A stretch of DNA of 45,021 nt, taken from Lachnospiraceae bacterium. GTDB taxonomy: Bacteria > Bacillota > Clostridia > Lachnospirales > Lachnospiraceae. Where the stretch lies: NCBI GenBank assembly GCA_017620255.1, contig JAFZQU010000032.1, forward strand, positions 1-45,021, read 5' to 3'. The notes beneath the pieces were generated by a model. The model made no database searches, was not told where the DNA came from, and worked only from the letters and a program-made list of their open reading frames with translations. This document shows positions 16,041 to 24,313 of this stretch, in pieces (the first letter of the stretch is position 1; each line of letters begins with the position of its first letter). The position numbers and the translations under genes were made by a program.

Positions 16041-18800
16041 ATGAAAAAAGGGATGAATGCCGAATCTGTCTTGAAGGTCTGCAAGGTACTGTTTCTGGTA
16101 CTCTTTTTCGCATCTCTGATCTTCTATACCGGCTATAACATAACCGACCGTTCCAATGATGAAACGGTCGTGGAAGCGGAAAAACTCGAAGACTGGACGG
16201 TCTGTTATCCGGACGGCAGGGAAGTTCCCTGCACGGATCCTTATGCGGAAGAACCGAAGGACGGGGAGCCGTACGTGCTGAAAACGAACCTGCCTGACAT
16301 TATCGAAGGCGATCATTTCCTCTGCTTTCTGGTCCTGCAGGATACGGAAGTCTCCGTTGACGGGAAACTGCGCATGGATCTTATCAATGCAAGGGATGTC
16401 CATCTTATCGGCGGAGCGGTAAAGGCTTCTTATCTCATCGTGCCCATTGCCGGGGAGGACGCGGGGAAAGAACTTACGATCACACGCGTGAGAGGCAACA
16501 CGGAAAAAAGAGTGTATCCGACGACGCTGTTTGGCACGCCCAAAGAGATCTACTGGTATATGATGGATGTTTATGTACCGTCGTTTGTCATGTACCTGGT
16601 CCTTCTTGCGATCTCATTCCTGATCGTGATGGCCGGCGTCATCCTTGCGATCCGGCTGCACCGTTCGATCAGCATGCTCTATGCGGGCTTTGCCGTGCTG
16701 ATCACAACCGCATGGATGATCTCGGATTCGTTCCTGTACCCGCTTGTCTTCAAACATTATTATATTGACGGCGTGATCTCTTATCTGCTCTGTATGCTGA
16801 TCCCCATGCCTTTCCTGATCTATATGAACGGATTGCAGCACGGAAGGTATGCAAAATGGTATGCGATCCTGCAGACCGTCACGGCCGCCAGTTTTATCCT
16901 CTGGACCTGTCTGCATTTCACGGGTGTTTTTGCGTTCCATAACAGCCTTCCCTATCTGGATACGATACTCGCGCTGGTCATTGTCGCATGCGTCGTGATC
17001 ACGATCATAGACATCGTGCATGGAAACGTGCGCGAATATCTCTATACGGCGGTCGGCTTTTTAGGCTTTTCCATTCTGAGTTTTCTGCAGATCATCGTGA
17101 TCTTTACGATGGATCTGAACAATGACGGCGTGCTGCTTTTGTTTGGCCTGCTCTTCATGCTGATCTGCGTTGTGCTGCAGCAGCTGCACGATCTGGCAGC
17201 GGCGGACCGGGAAAAAAGGCGCGCCATGGAACTGTCGGATGCCAAAACAAGATTCCTGGCAAGCATGTCTCATGAGATCCGTACGCCGATCAACTCGATC
17301 CTCGGCATGAACGAGATGATCCTGCGTGAAAATCACGACCGGACGATCAATTCCTATGCGCGCAATGTGCAGAACGCCGGAAAGATGCTGCTCGCACTGA
17401 TCAACGATGTGCTTGATTTTTCCAAGATAGAAGCGGGAAAACTGGAGATCACGAATGCGGAATACAGTCTGTCCGAACTGCTTTCGGAGATCGTTCTGAT
17501 CGCAGGCGAGCGTGCTGCTGCCAAAAACCTTACATTTACTTTAAATATCGCGGACAATGTACCGGACGGCTTATATTCCGATGAAGTCCGTATCAAACAG
17601 ATCCTGCTCAACCTGCTCTCAAACGCCGTGAAATATACGGATGCGGGAGAGATCATACTGGCTGTCAGCGGGGCATATGAATCGGACGATGCTTACCGCC
17701 TGCAGTTTAAGGTACAGGACAGCGGGAGAGGGATCCGCGAAGAGGAACTGGACGGCCTGTTTGATGCGTTCAGCCGTGCGGACCTGGCCGCGAACCGGAA
17801 CGTGGAAGGTACGGGACTGGGACTCGCCATTGTCAAGAGCATCGTGGATTCCATGGGCGGCGAAGTCTTTGTTGCATCCACATTCGGAGAAGGTTCCGTA
17901 TTTACCGTCCGTCTGCCGCAGAGAGTTACTGACAGGAAACCGGTATCCGTTCATCCGGAAGATAAGAAGGCAGCGGGAGACATGCGGGATTACCGGAGCA
18001 GTTTTACGGCACCGGAAGCACGGGTGCTTGCCGTGGATGACAACGCCACAAATCTGAGTATCGTCAAACAGTTCCTGAAGAATACCGGGGTGCACCTTGA
18101 CTGCTGCATGAGCGGCGGGGAGGCGATCGGGATGTGTACATCCGTTGTATATGACCTGATCCTGCTTGATCATATGATGCCGGATCCCGACGGCATTGAA
18201 ACACTTGCAAGGATACGGAGCGACAGCCGGTCCCTGAACCGCGATACAAAAGCAGTGGTCTTAACGGCCAACGCCGTTGTGGGCAGCCGCGAGATGTACC
18301 TGAACGCAGGCTTTGTGGATTATCTGACCAAGCCGCTCGACTCTGCCCTGCTTGAGCGTACCGTCAGAAAATATCTGCCGGAGGATAAGATCATGGAAGA
18401 GCGGAATGAGCAAACAGAAGAACCGGTGCAGGAACAGACAGGGATCCGGTGGGATGAGATCGAAGAGGTCGATCACAACACCGCGATGATATACTGCGGC
18501 ACCGAGGAAGTGCTGACGTTAGTTGCGGAAGAGATCGCAGACAGCCATGAACCGATCATCGAAAAGATGCGTGCGGCTTACAGTGCACGTGACCATAAAA
18601 CCTATCAGATCAACGCGCATACGATCAAGAGCAACATGGCAACGATCGGCGCGACAGCGCTGAGCGAGCGTGCCAAAAAGCATGAATATGCAGGCCGTGA
18701 CAGTGACTGGGATTTCATTGAAGAAGATATGGAAGGATTCCTTACCGCGTTCGCGCAGATCTGCGCGAAGATCAGGAACGGAAGCAGACAATATCCTTGA
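16041..18800 (+). CDS. Hybrid sensor histidine kinase with receiver and Hpt domains
   Basis: A 919-residue membrane phosphorelay protein. Order: a first membrane helix (about 13-32), an extracellular domain of ~145 residues, then about seven membrane helices (about 182-390), a layout like 7TMR-DISM sensors. Next come HisKA with His411 in SMSHEIRTPINS, HATPase with NLLSNAVKYTD, DSGRGI and GTGLGLAI, a receiver with VDDN and phospho-acceptor Asp710 in LLDHMMPDPDG plus LTKPLD, and a C-terminal Hpt with His860 in NAHTIKSNM. It therefore holds all relay steps except the final output regulator, for which there is no neighbour. The first ATG has a weak ribosome binding site; a second ATG at 16053 is also possible. 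The extracellular and membrane part resembles that of the convergent GGDEF protein, suggesting related ligands. Confidence 0.93.
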   Translation: MKKGMNAESVLKVCKVLFLVLFFASLIFYTGYNITDRSNDETVVEAEKLEDWTVCYPDGREVPCTDPYAEEPKDGEPYVLKTNLPDIIEGDHFLCFLVLQDTEVSVDGKLRMDLINARDVHLIGGAVKASYLIVPIAGEDAGKELTITRVRGNTEKRVYPTTLFGTPKEIYWYMMDVYVPSFVMYLVLLAISFLIVMAGVILAIRLHRSISMLYAGFAVLITTAWMISDSFLYPLVFKHYYIDGVISYLLCMLIPMPFLIYMNGLQHGRYAKWYAILQTVTAASFILWTCLHFTGVFAFHNSLPYLDTILALVIVACVVITIIDIVHGNVREYLYTAVGFLGFSILSFLQIIVIFTMDLNNDGVLLLFGLLFMLICVVLQQLHDLAAADREKRRAMELSDAKTRFLASMSHEIRTPINSILGMNEMILRENHDRTINSYARNVQNAGKMLLALINDVLDFSKIEAGKLEITNAEYSLSELLSEIVLIAGERAAAKNLTFTLNIADNVPDGLYSDEVRIKQILLNLLSNAVKYTDAGEIILAVSGAYESDDAYRLQFKVQDSGRGIREEELDGLFDAFSRADLAANRNVEGTGLGLAIVKSIVDSMGGEVFVASTFGEGSVFTVRLPQRVTDRKPVSVHPEDKKAAGDMRDYRSSFTAPEARVLAVDDNATNLSIVKQFLKNTGVHLDCCMSGGEAIGMCTSVVYDLILLDHMMPDPDGIETLARIRSDSRSLNRDTKAVVLTANAVVGSREMYLNAGFVDYLTKPLDSALLERTVRKYLPEDKIMEERNEQTEEPVQEQTGIRWDEIEEVDHNTAMIYCGTEEVLTLVAEEIADSHEPIIEKMRAAYSARDHKTYQINAHTIKSNMATIGATALSERAKKHEYAGRDSDWDFIEEDMEGFLTAFAQICAKIRNGSRQYP

Positions 18801-20981
18801 TCAGGATCTGCGCTCGCTGCGGCGGTCGTTGTGTCCGTTGTAATAGCTGCGCTTCTCCGCATACATCTGTGATTCGGCTTCCGCCTTGATCTGTGAGATG
18901 TCTGCTTTCGGCTCTTTGCAGTACACTGCACCGATCGAAACGGAGCGGCTCTTGCGGCTGATAAACTTGCGCAGTTCATCCACTTCATTCCTGAATACGG
19001 ATTCGTTATCCGCAAAATCATAGATCACAAATTCATCACCGCCGATCCTGTATACGTTCTGTATACCGAAGACCGTGGAAAGGGCGGTTGCCACATCAAT
19101 GATCATGTTATCGCCTTCGGCGTGGCCGATGGTATCGTTGACCATTTTCAGTCCGTTCAGATCACACATGATAAAGCCGAAAGGCTTGGTAACATCGCGT
19201 TCGTTTGCTTCAAACTCATCCAGGGCGCGGCGGTTTCTGACGCCTGTCATCTCATCGCAGTAACTGTTCCGAAGCAGCGTGTTCTGTTCATCGCGCTGCG
19301 AGATGATCTGTGCGAACACATAGGACAGGAGACGCATCAGTTCGGATACCTCCGGCAGGATCGCCGCCGGCGGGTTGTCCACGCCGTAGAAGCCGACGTA
19401 TTTTCCTTCGATCACAAGCGGACCGGTCACAAGAGAAGTAACGCCCTTGGGTTTCAGGAGCTGATACATCTTTTCACTGGTCGCGCGGTATTTTTCCAGA
19501 TCTTCAATGACGATACGGTTGGAACGTTTGTATTCGTTATACCATATCTCGATGACACCGTCGTAGGGCACGTCCTGGAGATTCCCGATCTCCGGGTGAA
19601 CGCCGGGGCGGCACCATTCATAGGAATTGGCAAAGGTACCGTCTAACTGGTCTTCAAAAATATAGGCACGGTCTGCGTGCAACTGTGTGCACAGATATTC
19701 CAGAACCGTTTTGATCTTGTTGTCCGCATTCTGCGCACTCATCGCTTCCTGCAGGATCTTGTTGATCACACGGTCGCGCTCGATGGACATGCGGTCATCC
19801 GTCCACCAGGACAGTACCTGCCAGACCAGGGTGAACAGGAACACGATCAGGCCGAAACGCAGGAAATGTCCGTAACCGCCGGTCATCCGAAGATCCGCGA
19901 TGATCAGGTTGTAGAGGATATCCGCTATGGATGCGAGCATCAGCGTCAGGGCTCCGATATAGAACAGACGCAGACGGGAAGGCGTTCTGGTCTTTTTGCA
20001 TACATGCACGTTGTCGACCAGCATGATGAAAACCAGCAACAGTGTGCCGCAATAGGACGTATAGGAAACGGCGGTCAGCTCATGCATATCGTAGCCGAGT
20101 GCAAAGCGTGCGACAAACAGGGCCACAACACAGAGCAGAGGCCACCAGAACGCGATATGCATATAGACAGTACGCTTTTTCTGCATCAGGGAATTGATGA
20201 ACAGAACAAGCGGGAAGATCGCAAGATGCAGCAGGGTATAGTCGAGTGTCCTGCAGGCATAATAGCAGCCGCTTAAGTACTGCGGCAGTTCGGTGTCGAT
20301 CAGGCACCACATGCCGATGAGGATCAGCGCATTGCCAAGAGAGGCCAGATGATAGGGGATCGTCTGTTTCTTCGGGATCAGGAAATGAATGATCAGCATC
20401 AGCAGACCGAAGAACATGACCAGCACCGAAAAGGCAGCGGGAAGCATCGACTCGCGCACGACACTCCGGCCGAAAGCAACAGGTGTGCAAAGCAGGATCC
20501 TGCTGATCGTTCCGCCGGTCCCGTTTGAGAATACGGAAGAGAGGATGATCGTAACATCCTTTCCCGCATCTTCTTCCTTCAGCGAGACTGTATGATAGGT
20601 AATGCCGCATCCGTAGCCGGTCAGGTTTTCAACGGAATCAAACCGGTATACGGTCTTGCCGGCGATCTTTACTTCCATTCTTGCATTCAGGGCCGTGATA
20701 CAAAGAGAGGTCTGACCGTCTAATGTATCCGGGAGTTTTTTAACGAGTTCCACGTCATTCCCGTAGATCTTCGTATGCGACTGGGTGATATTGATATCCG
20801 GATCACCGTTAACCTGCCAGTCGGCGGAAAAATCAATGACATCCGACTGATCTTCTTTGATCACAAAAGAGTGCCAGTCCGTGAAAAAGGCGGTATAGCC
20901 GAACACGAACAGGATCAGCACGCCCGTCACGATCAGATATGGAATTGTATATTTTGGGTATTTCAGGTGTTTTTGCTTCAT
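18801..20981 (-). CDS. Membrane-bound diguanylate cyclase (7TM sensor-GAF-GGDEF)
   Basis: A 726-residue protein predicted to make cyclic di-GMP. One N-terminal helix (about 12-32) precedes an extracellular domain of ~145 residues, followed by about seven membrane helices (about 178-390). A GAF-like domain (about 410-560, around LCTQLHADRAYIFED) and a GGDEF domain with intact GGDEF at residues 647-651 (in YRIGGDEFVIY) follow. No RxxD inhibitory site is visible just upstream of the GGDEF motif, so product inhibition by the usual I-site is unlikely. The start is supported by GAGAGAG upstream. Its stop codon directly abuts that of the hybrid kinase; the shared TGATCA holds both stops. No c-di-GMP effector is recognisable in the window. 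Confidence 0.93.
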   Translation of the reverse strand: MKQKHLKYPKYTIPYLIVTGVLILFVFGYTAFFTDWHSFVIKEDQSDVIDFSADWQVNGDPDINITQSHTKIYGNDVELVKKLPDTLDGQTSLCITALNARMEVKIAGKTVYRFDSVENLTGYGCGITYHTVSLKEEDAGKDVTIILSSVFSNGTGGTISRILLCTPVAFGRSVVRESMLPAAFSVLVMFFGLLMLIIHFLIPKKQTIPYHLASLGNALILIGMWCLIDTELPQYLSGCYYACRTLDYTLLHLAIFPLVLFINSLMQKKRTVYMHIAFWWPLLCVVALFVARFALGYDMHELTAVSYTSYCGTLLLVFIMLVDNVHVCKKTRTPSRLRLFYIGALTLMLASIADILYNLIIADLRMTGGYGHFLRFGLIVFLFTLVWQVLSWWTDDRMSIERDRVINKILQEAMSAQNADNKIKTVLEYLCTQLHADRAYIFEDQLDGTFANSYEWCRPGVHPEIGNLQDVPYDGVIEIWYNEYKRSNRIVIEDLEKYRATSEKMYQLLKPKGVTSLVTGPLVIEGKYVGFYGVDNPPAAILPEVSELMRLLSYVFAQIISQRDEQNTLLRNSYCDEMTGVRNRRALDEFEANERDVTKPFGFIMCDLNGLKMVNDTIGHAEGDNMIIDVATALSTVFGIQNVYRIGGDEFVIYDFADNESVFRNEVDELRKFISRKSRSVSIGAVYCKEPKADISQIKAEAESQMYAEKRSYYNGHNDRRSERRS

Positions 20982-21071
20982 CGGTCTCTCTCAATGCTAT
21001 AAAACATTAACAAACCTATCATATCATAAATCTTTCCTGTCGGCAAAATCATAAACCATGAAATTACAAGG

Positions 21072-21100
21072 TTGACAGAAACGGCAGTTGGCTGTATGCT
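21072..21100 (+). promoter_or_regulatory. Promoter of the GntR-ABC operon
   Basis: TTGACA at 21072-21077 and TATGCT at 21095-21100 have a 17-bp spacer. The perfect operator palindrome starts at the next base, so repression by blocking initiation is expected. Confidence 0.75.
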
Positions 21101-21120
21101 TGTATTAAGCGCTTAATACA
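21101..21120. promoter_or_regulatory. Operator: perfect 20-bp palindrome for the GntR regulator
   Basis: TGTATTAAGCGCTTAATACA is a perfect palindrome covering the expected transcription start directly after the -10 hexamer. Its place before a YtrA-type GntR gene strongly suggests autoregulation. Confidence 0.8.
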
Positions 21121-21123
21121 GTA

Positions 21124-21138
21124 GTACATATCATGTAC
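21124..21138. promoter_or_regulatory. Second inverted repeat downstream of the GntR operator
   Basis: GTACAT (21124-21129) and ATGTAC (21133-21138) form a perfect 6-bp inverted repeat around ATC. Its sequence differs from the main operator. It could be an accessory operator half, a small mRNA hairpin before the ribosome binding site, or chance. Confidence 0.4.
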
Positions 21139-21155
21139 GGAAAGGAGATGGGAAG

Positions 21156-21530
21156 ATGTCATGGAAGCTCGATTCTGACAGGCCGATCCATACACAGCTT
21201 CAGGAAATACTGCAGACGCAGATCGCCTCCGGAGCACTGCCACCGGGATCCAAAATGAAAAGCGTACGGGAACTTGCAACGGAAGCCGGCGTGAATCCGA
21301 ACACAATGCAGAGGGCTTTTGCGGAACTCGAACGCCTGAATCTGATCCGTACGGAACGTACGGCGGGCAGGTTCGTGACAGAGGATGCAGCAAGGATCGC
21401 TGTGGCGAAAGATGAGATCGCTATGGCGCAACTGGAGCTGTTCAGGAAGAAGATGAAGCAGCTTGGCTTTGAAAAAAAAGAGATCGTCGATTTTGTACGG
21501 TCCAAATGGGAGGAAGAGGAAGATGGCTGA
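21156..21530 (+). CDS. GntR family regulator, YtrA subfamily
   Basis: A short 124-residue GntR repressor. The winged helix-turn-helix occupies residues about 10-75, with the family signature seen in PPGSKMKSVRELATEAGVNPNTMQRAFAEL (split here around residue 40). A short C-terminal helical segment for dimerisation follows, with no large ligand-binding domain, as in the YtrA subfamily. Such regulators typically control an adjacent ABC transporter and respond to cell-wall antibiotics or envelope stress. It overlaps the ABC ATPase gene by 8 bp and is preceded by a perfect operator palindrome. The ribosome binding site is AAAGGAG. Confidence 0.92.
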   Translation: MSWKLDSDRPIHTQLQEILQTQIASGALPPGSKMKSVRELATEAGVNPNTMQRAFAELERLNLIRTERTAGRFVTEDAARIAVAKDEIAMAQLELFRKKMKQLGFEKKEIVDFVRSKWEEEEDG

Positions 21531-22227
21531 GTTATTACGTACGGAACATCTGGTGAAGGTGTATGACAATATGAGTATGCCTGCACTGGATGATATCACA
21601 CTTACGATCCCGACAGGCAGGATCGTGGGACTGCTCGGACCAAACGGCAGCGGAAAGACGACCCTGATCAAACTGATCAACGGTCTGCTGCAGCCGACAT
21701 CCGGCAGTGTATTGATAGAAGGAAACAGGCCGGGGCCCGTGTCCAAGGCGGTCGTGTCCTATCTGCCGGACAGATTCTGTCTGCCGGGTGACCGGACAGC
21801 GGAAGAACTGATGCAGTTCTATGCTGATTTTTACGCAGACTTTGACAGGGAAAGAGCCGAGACCATGCTTGGCAGCCTGCAGATCGAACGGACTGCAAGG
21901 ATCAAAGGTCTTTCCAAAGGAACAAAGGAGAAACTGCAGCTGATCATGGCGATGAGCCGCAGGGCGAGATTATATGTGCTGGATGAACCGATCGCGGGCG
22001 TGGATCCGGCTGCAAGGGATTACATTCTGAAGACGATCATCAGTAACTATCAGCCCGATGCGTCCATCCTGCTTTCCACGCATCTGATCTCGGACGTGGA
22101 AAACATTCTGGACGATGTGATCTTTATCCGGAACGGAAGGATCCTGCTTTGCTCTTCCGTCGAAAAGATCCGGGAAGAACAGGGGAAATCCCTGGATGCT
22201 TATTTCAGGGAGGTGTTTGCATGTTAG
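21523..22227 (+). CDS. ABC transporter ATP-binding protein
   Basis: A 234-residue ABC ATPase. Walker A is GPNGSGKTT (about residues 38-46), the signature is LSKGTKEKLQLIMAMS (a degenerate LSGGQ) and Walker B is LYVLDEPIAGVDP. It pairs with the membrane protein encoded next. The frame is open from 21463, but the ATG at 21523, within the end of the GntR gene and behind GAGGAAGAGG, gives the normal N-terminus. Overlaps of 8 bp upstream and 7 bp downstream point to translational coupling of all three genes. Confidence 0.93.
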   Translation: MAELLRTEHLVKVYDNMSMPALDDITLTIPTGRIVGLLGPNGSGKTTLIKLINGLLQPTSGSVLIEGNRPGPVSKAVVSYLPDRFCLPGDRTAEELMQFYADFYADFDRERAETMLGSLQIERTARIKGLSKGTKEKLQLIMAMSRRARLYVLDEPIAGVDPAARDYILKTIISNYQPDASILLSTHLISDVENILDDVIFIRNGRILLCSSVEKIREEQGKSLDAYFREVFAC

Positions 22228-23051
22228 GAAGATTAATGAAATATGAGTGGAAGTATATTTGGAAGAAACTGCTGATCTTTGCGGGTGTTCTTCTGGCAGC
22301 CACGGGGATCGGACTGGTGTCCACCGGATTGATCGGAAAACTGCATGAGCAGGATGAGTTCGCTGCGTTTGCGATCGGTATGCTCGGATTTATGTTTTAT
22401 TACACCCTGATCATGGGAGCCAGTATCGGGATGAGTGTGATCGTAGCGATCCGGTTTTATAAGAGCGTGTACGGGGAAGAGGGCTATGTCACCCATACGC
22501 TGCCCGTAAGCGGCCGTGAGATCCTGTGGTCACATGTCCTGGTCAACGGGTTTGCCGTTTTTTCGGTAGGTCTGATCATGCAGATCAGTCTGTCGCTGAT
22601 CATGAATGATTTTTTCAGAGGGATTTTTGACACCGCAACGCTTCCGGGCCTTGGCGGTGTTGGCAATAACGGAAATATCTATGCACAGATGCTCGGGCTT
22701 TCCGGTGTGGGGGCATGGGTGGTGATCGTCCTGTATCTGGCGATCGGAACGCTTTGCTCGGTGATGATGATCTATGCTTCCGTTGTCCTGGGGCAGAAAT
22801 GGAAAAAGCATAAAGTATTCGGCGCGGTCGTCAGTTATATACTCATAAACGGATCCATGGTGCTGCTTAGCTGGATCATCCTGATACCGTTCATGATCAG
22901 GACGATCATGGGGGGAGACTTCTTTGCAGACGGTCCCTCCAATATAACAGGCGGTTTTCTCTGGATCGCGCTTGCGATCGACCTGCTCTACGGTGTGATC
23001 ATGTATCTGATCGTTGATCACGGCCTCACGAAACGGTTGAATCTGGAGTGA
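22221..23051 (+). CDS. ABC transporter permease
   Basis: A 276-residue membrane protein with about six hydrophobic segments, beginning MLGRLMKYEWKYIWKK, a start typical of ABC-2-type permeases encoded beside YtrA regulators. It would form the channel for the ATPase encoded just before it. The substrate is unknown; comparable operons are linked to bacitracin- or ramoplanin-type envelope stress. The ATG at 22221 has GGGAGG upstream and overlaps the ATPase stop; the longer frame from 22149 is rejected. Confidence 0.88.
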   Translation: MLGRLMKYEWKYIWKKLLIFAGVLLAATGIGLVSTGLIGKLHEQDEFAAFAIGMLGFMFYYTLIMGASIGMSVIVAIRFYKSVYGEEGYVTHTLPVSGREILWSHVLVNGFAVFSVGLIMQISLSLIMNDFFRGIFDTATLPGLGGVGNNGNIYAQMLGLSGVGAWVVIVLYLAIGTLCSVMMIYASVVLGQKWKKHKVFGAVVSYILINGSMVLLSWIILIPFMIRTIMGGDFFADGPSNITGGFLWIALAIDLLYGVIMYLIVDHGLTKRLNLE

Positions 23052-23065
23052 TCACTTTTCCCTTC

Positions 23066-23094
23066 TTTTCAGAAACGGGGAGGCATAGTATAAT
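23066..23094 (+). promoter_or_regulatory. Promoter of the aldo/keto reductase gene
   Basis: TTTTCA at 23066-23071 and a perfect TATAAT at 23089-23094 are separated by 17 bp. CTGATA (23095-23100) and TATCAG (23131-23136) could pair in the leader just after the -10 element. Confidence 0.6.
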
Positions 23095-23151
23095 CTGATA
23101 GGAGAGACTGTATACCGACAGGACCTGCCTTATCAGAAAGGATGCCTCAAT

Positions 23152-24174
23152 ATGAAAGTACGTTTGGGAAAAACCGGTATCATAGTAAATAAAGACGGGT
23201 TCGGCGCACTACCGATCCAGCGGATCTCTACGGAGGACGCTGTACGGCTGGTGCGCCGTGCCTATGAATCGGGCATGGATTTCTTCGATACGGCACGGTT
23301 CTACACGGACAGTGAGGAAAAGGTCGGAAAGGCTCTGCACGATGTACGGGACAAGGTGGTCATTGCCACCAAGACAGGCGCACTGACGGCAGACGGATTC
23401 TGGCGCGACCTGGAAACAAGTTTACATAACTTGCAAACAGACCATGTGGATATCTATCAGTTCCACAATCCGCCGTTCTGTCCGAGACCGGGCGGGGAAG
23501 ACGGGCTGTATGAGGCGATGCTGACTGCCAAAAAGCAGGGCAAGATCCTTCATATCGCGATCACGAACCACCGGCTGCATGTTGCAAAAGAAGCCATTGC
23601 TTCGGGACTGTATGATACGATCCAGTTCCCGCTCTGCTATCTGGCGACCGAAAAGGACATCGAGATCGTGAATCTTGCCAGAGAAGCAGACATGGGCTTT
23701 ATCGGCATGAAGAGCTTATCAGGCGGACTCATCACGAATGTGAAGGCGGCTGCGGCATTTGCGGCGCAGTTTGACAATGTGGTACCGATCTGGGGCATCC
23801 AGCGGGAAAAAGAACTGGATGATTTTCTTGCCTACATTGATACCTTCCCGGAGATGGACGATGAGATCCGGGCGTTTATTGAGGAAGAAAAGAAAAACCT
23901 GGCCGGTGATTTCTGCAGAAGTTGCGGATACTGCCAGCCGTGTCCGGCAGGGATCGACATTCCGCAGGCAGCAAGAATGTCCCAGCTGATCAGACGCTCC
24001 CCCTCTGCAAAGTTCCTTGAGGCGGAATGGCAGGAAAAGATGCGTGCGATCAACGGGTGCCTAAACTGCGGCCACTGCAGGTCCAAATGCCCGTACGGGC
24101 TGGACACGCCGGTATTGTTGAAAAAGAATCTGGCGGATTATGAGGATATCCTGGCAGGCAGGGTGCAGATCTGA
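23152..24174 (+). CDS. Aldo/keto reductase with C-terminal 4Fe-4S clusters
   Basis: A 340-residue oxidoreductase. The N-terminal TIM barrel carries the catalytic set: FFDTARFY (Asp and Tyr), VVIATKTG (Lys) and DIYQFHN (His). The C-terminus holds two cysteine clusters, CRSCGYCQPC from Cys255 and CLNCGHCRSKC from Cys303, as in ferredoxin-like [4Fe-4S] domains. This fusion is common in anaerobic Clostridia and suggests electron exchange with an iron-sulfur partner rather than only NAD(P)H. The substrate is not evident. The ribosome binding site is GAAAGGA. It has its own promoter and no obvious partner gene. Confidence 0.92.
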   Translation: MKVRLGKTGIIVNKDGFGALPIQRISTEDAVRLVRRAYESGMDFFDTARFYTDSEEKVGKALHDVRDKVVIATKTGALTADGFWRDLETSLHNLQTDHVDIYQFHNPPFCPRPGGEDGLYEAMLTAKKQGKILHIAITNHRLHVAKEAIASGLYDTIQFPLCYLATEKDIEIVNLAREADMGFIGMKSLSGGLITNVKAAAAFAAQFDNVVPIWGIQREKELDDFLAYIDTFPEMDDEIRAFIEEEKKNLAGDFCRSCGYCQPCPAGIDIPQAARMSQLIRRSPSAKFLEAEWQEKMRAINGCLNCGHCRSKCPYGLDTPVLLKKNLADYEDILAGRVQI

Positions 24175-24230
24175 GCGGTCTGCGGCTTGTCCGGCAGGTT
24201 TTTATAATAATAAGGGATACTAATATATAA

Positions 24231-24260
24231 TTGACATAACATAAGCAGCACTAATATGTT
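24231..24260 (+). promoter_or_regulatory. Promoter of the SbcDC-like operon
   Basis: A perfect TTGACA at 24231-24236 is followed by TATGTT at 24255-24260 with an 18-bp spacer. TATACT at 24260-24265 is nearby but too far from this -35. The choice of -10 is uncertain. Confidence 0.5.
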
Positions 24261-24313
24261 ATACTATTGTTGATAAGGGTACTTTTAGAATACAGAAAGA
24301 TGGGACGGAGTAT

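Noticed and set aside
15320-16084. 254-codon minus-strand frame across the end of the MFS gene
   Set aside because: Ser/Ala-rich shadow of a membrane protein gene with no ribosome binding site.
23080-23148. Inverted repeat GAGGCAT / ATGCCTC before the aldo/keto reductase gene
   Set aside because: The left arm overlaps the -10 element and would not be transcribed, so it cannot form an RNA hairpin; as DNA its arms are 55 bp apart and short.
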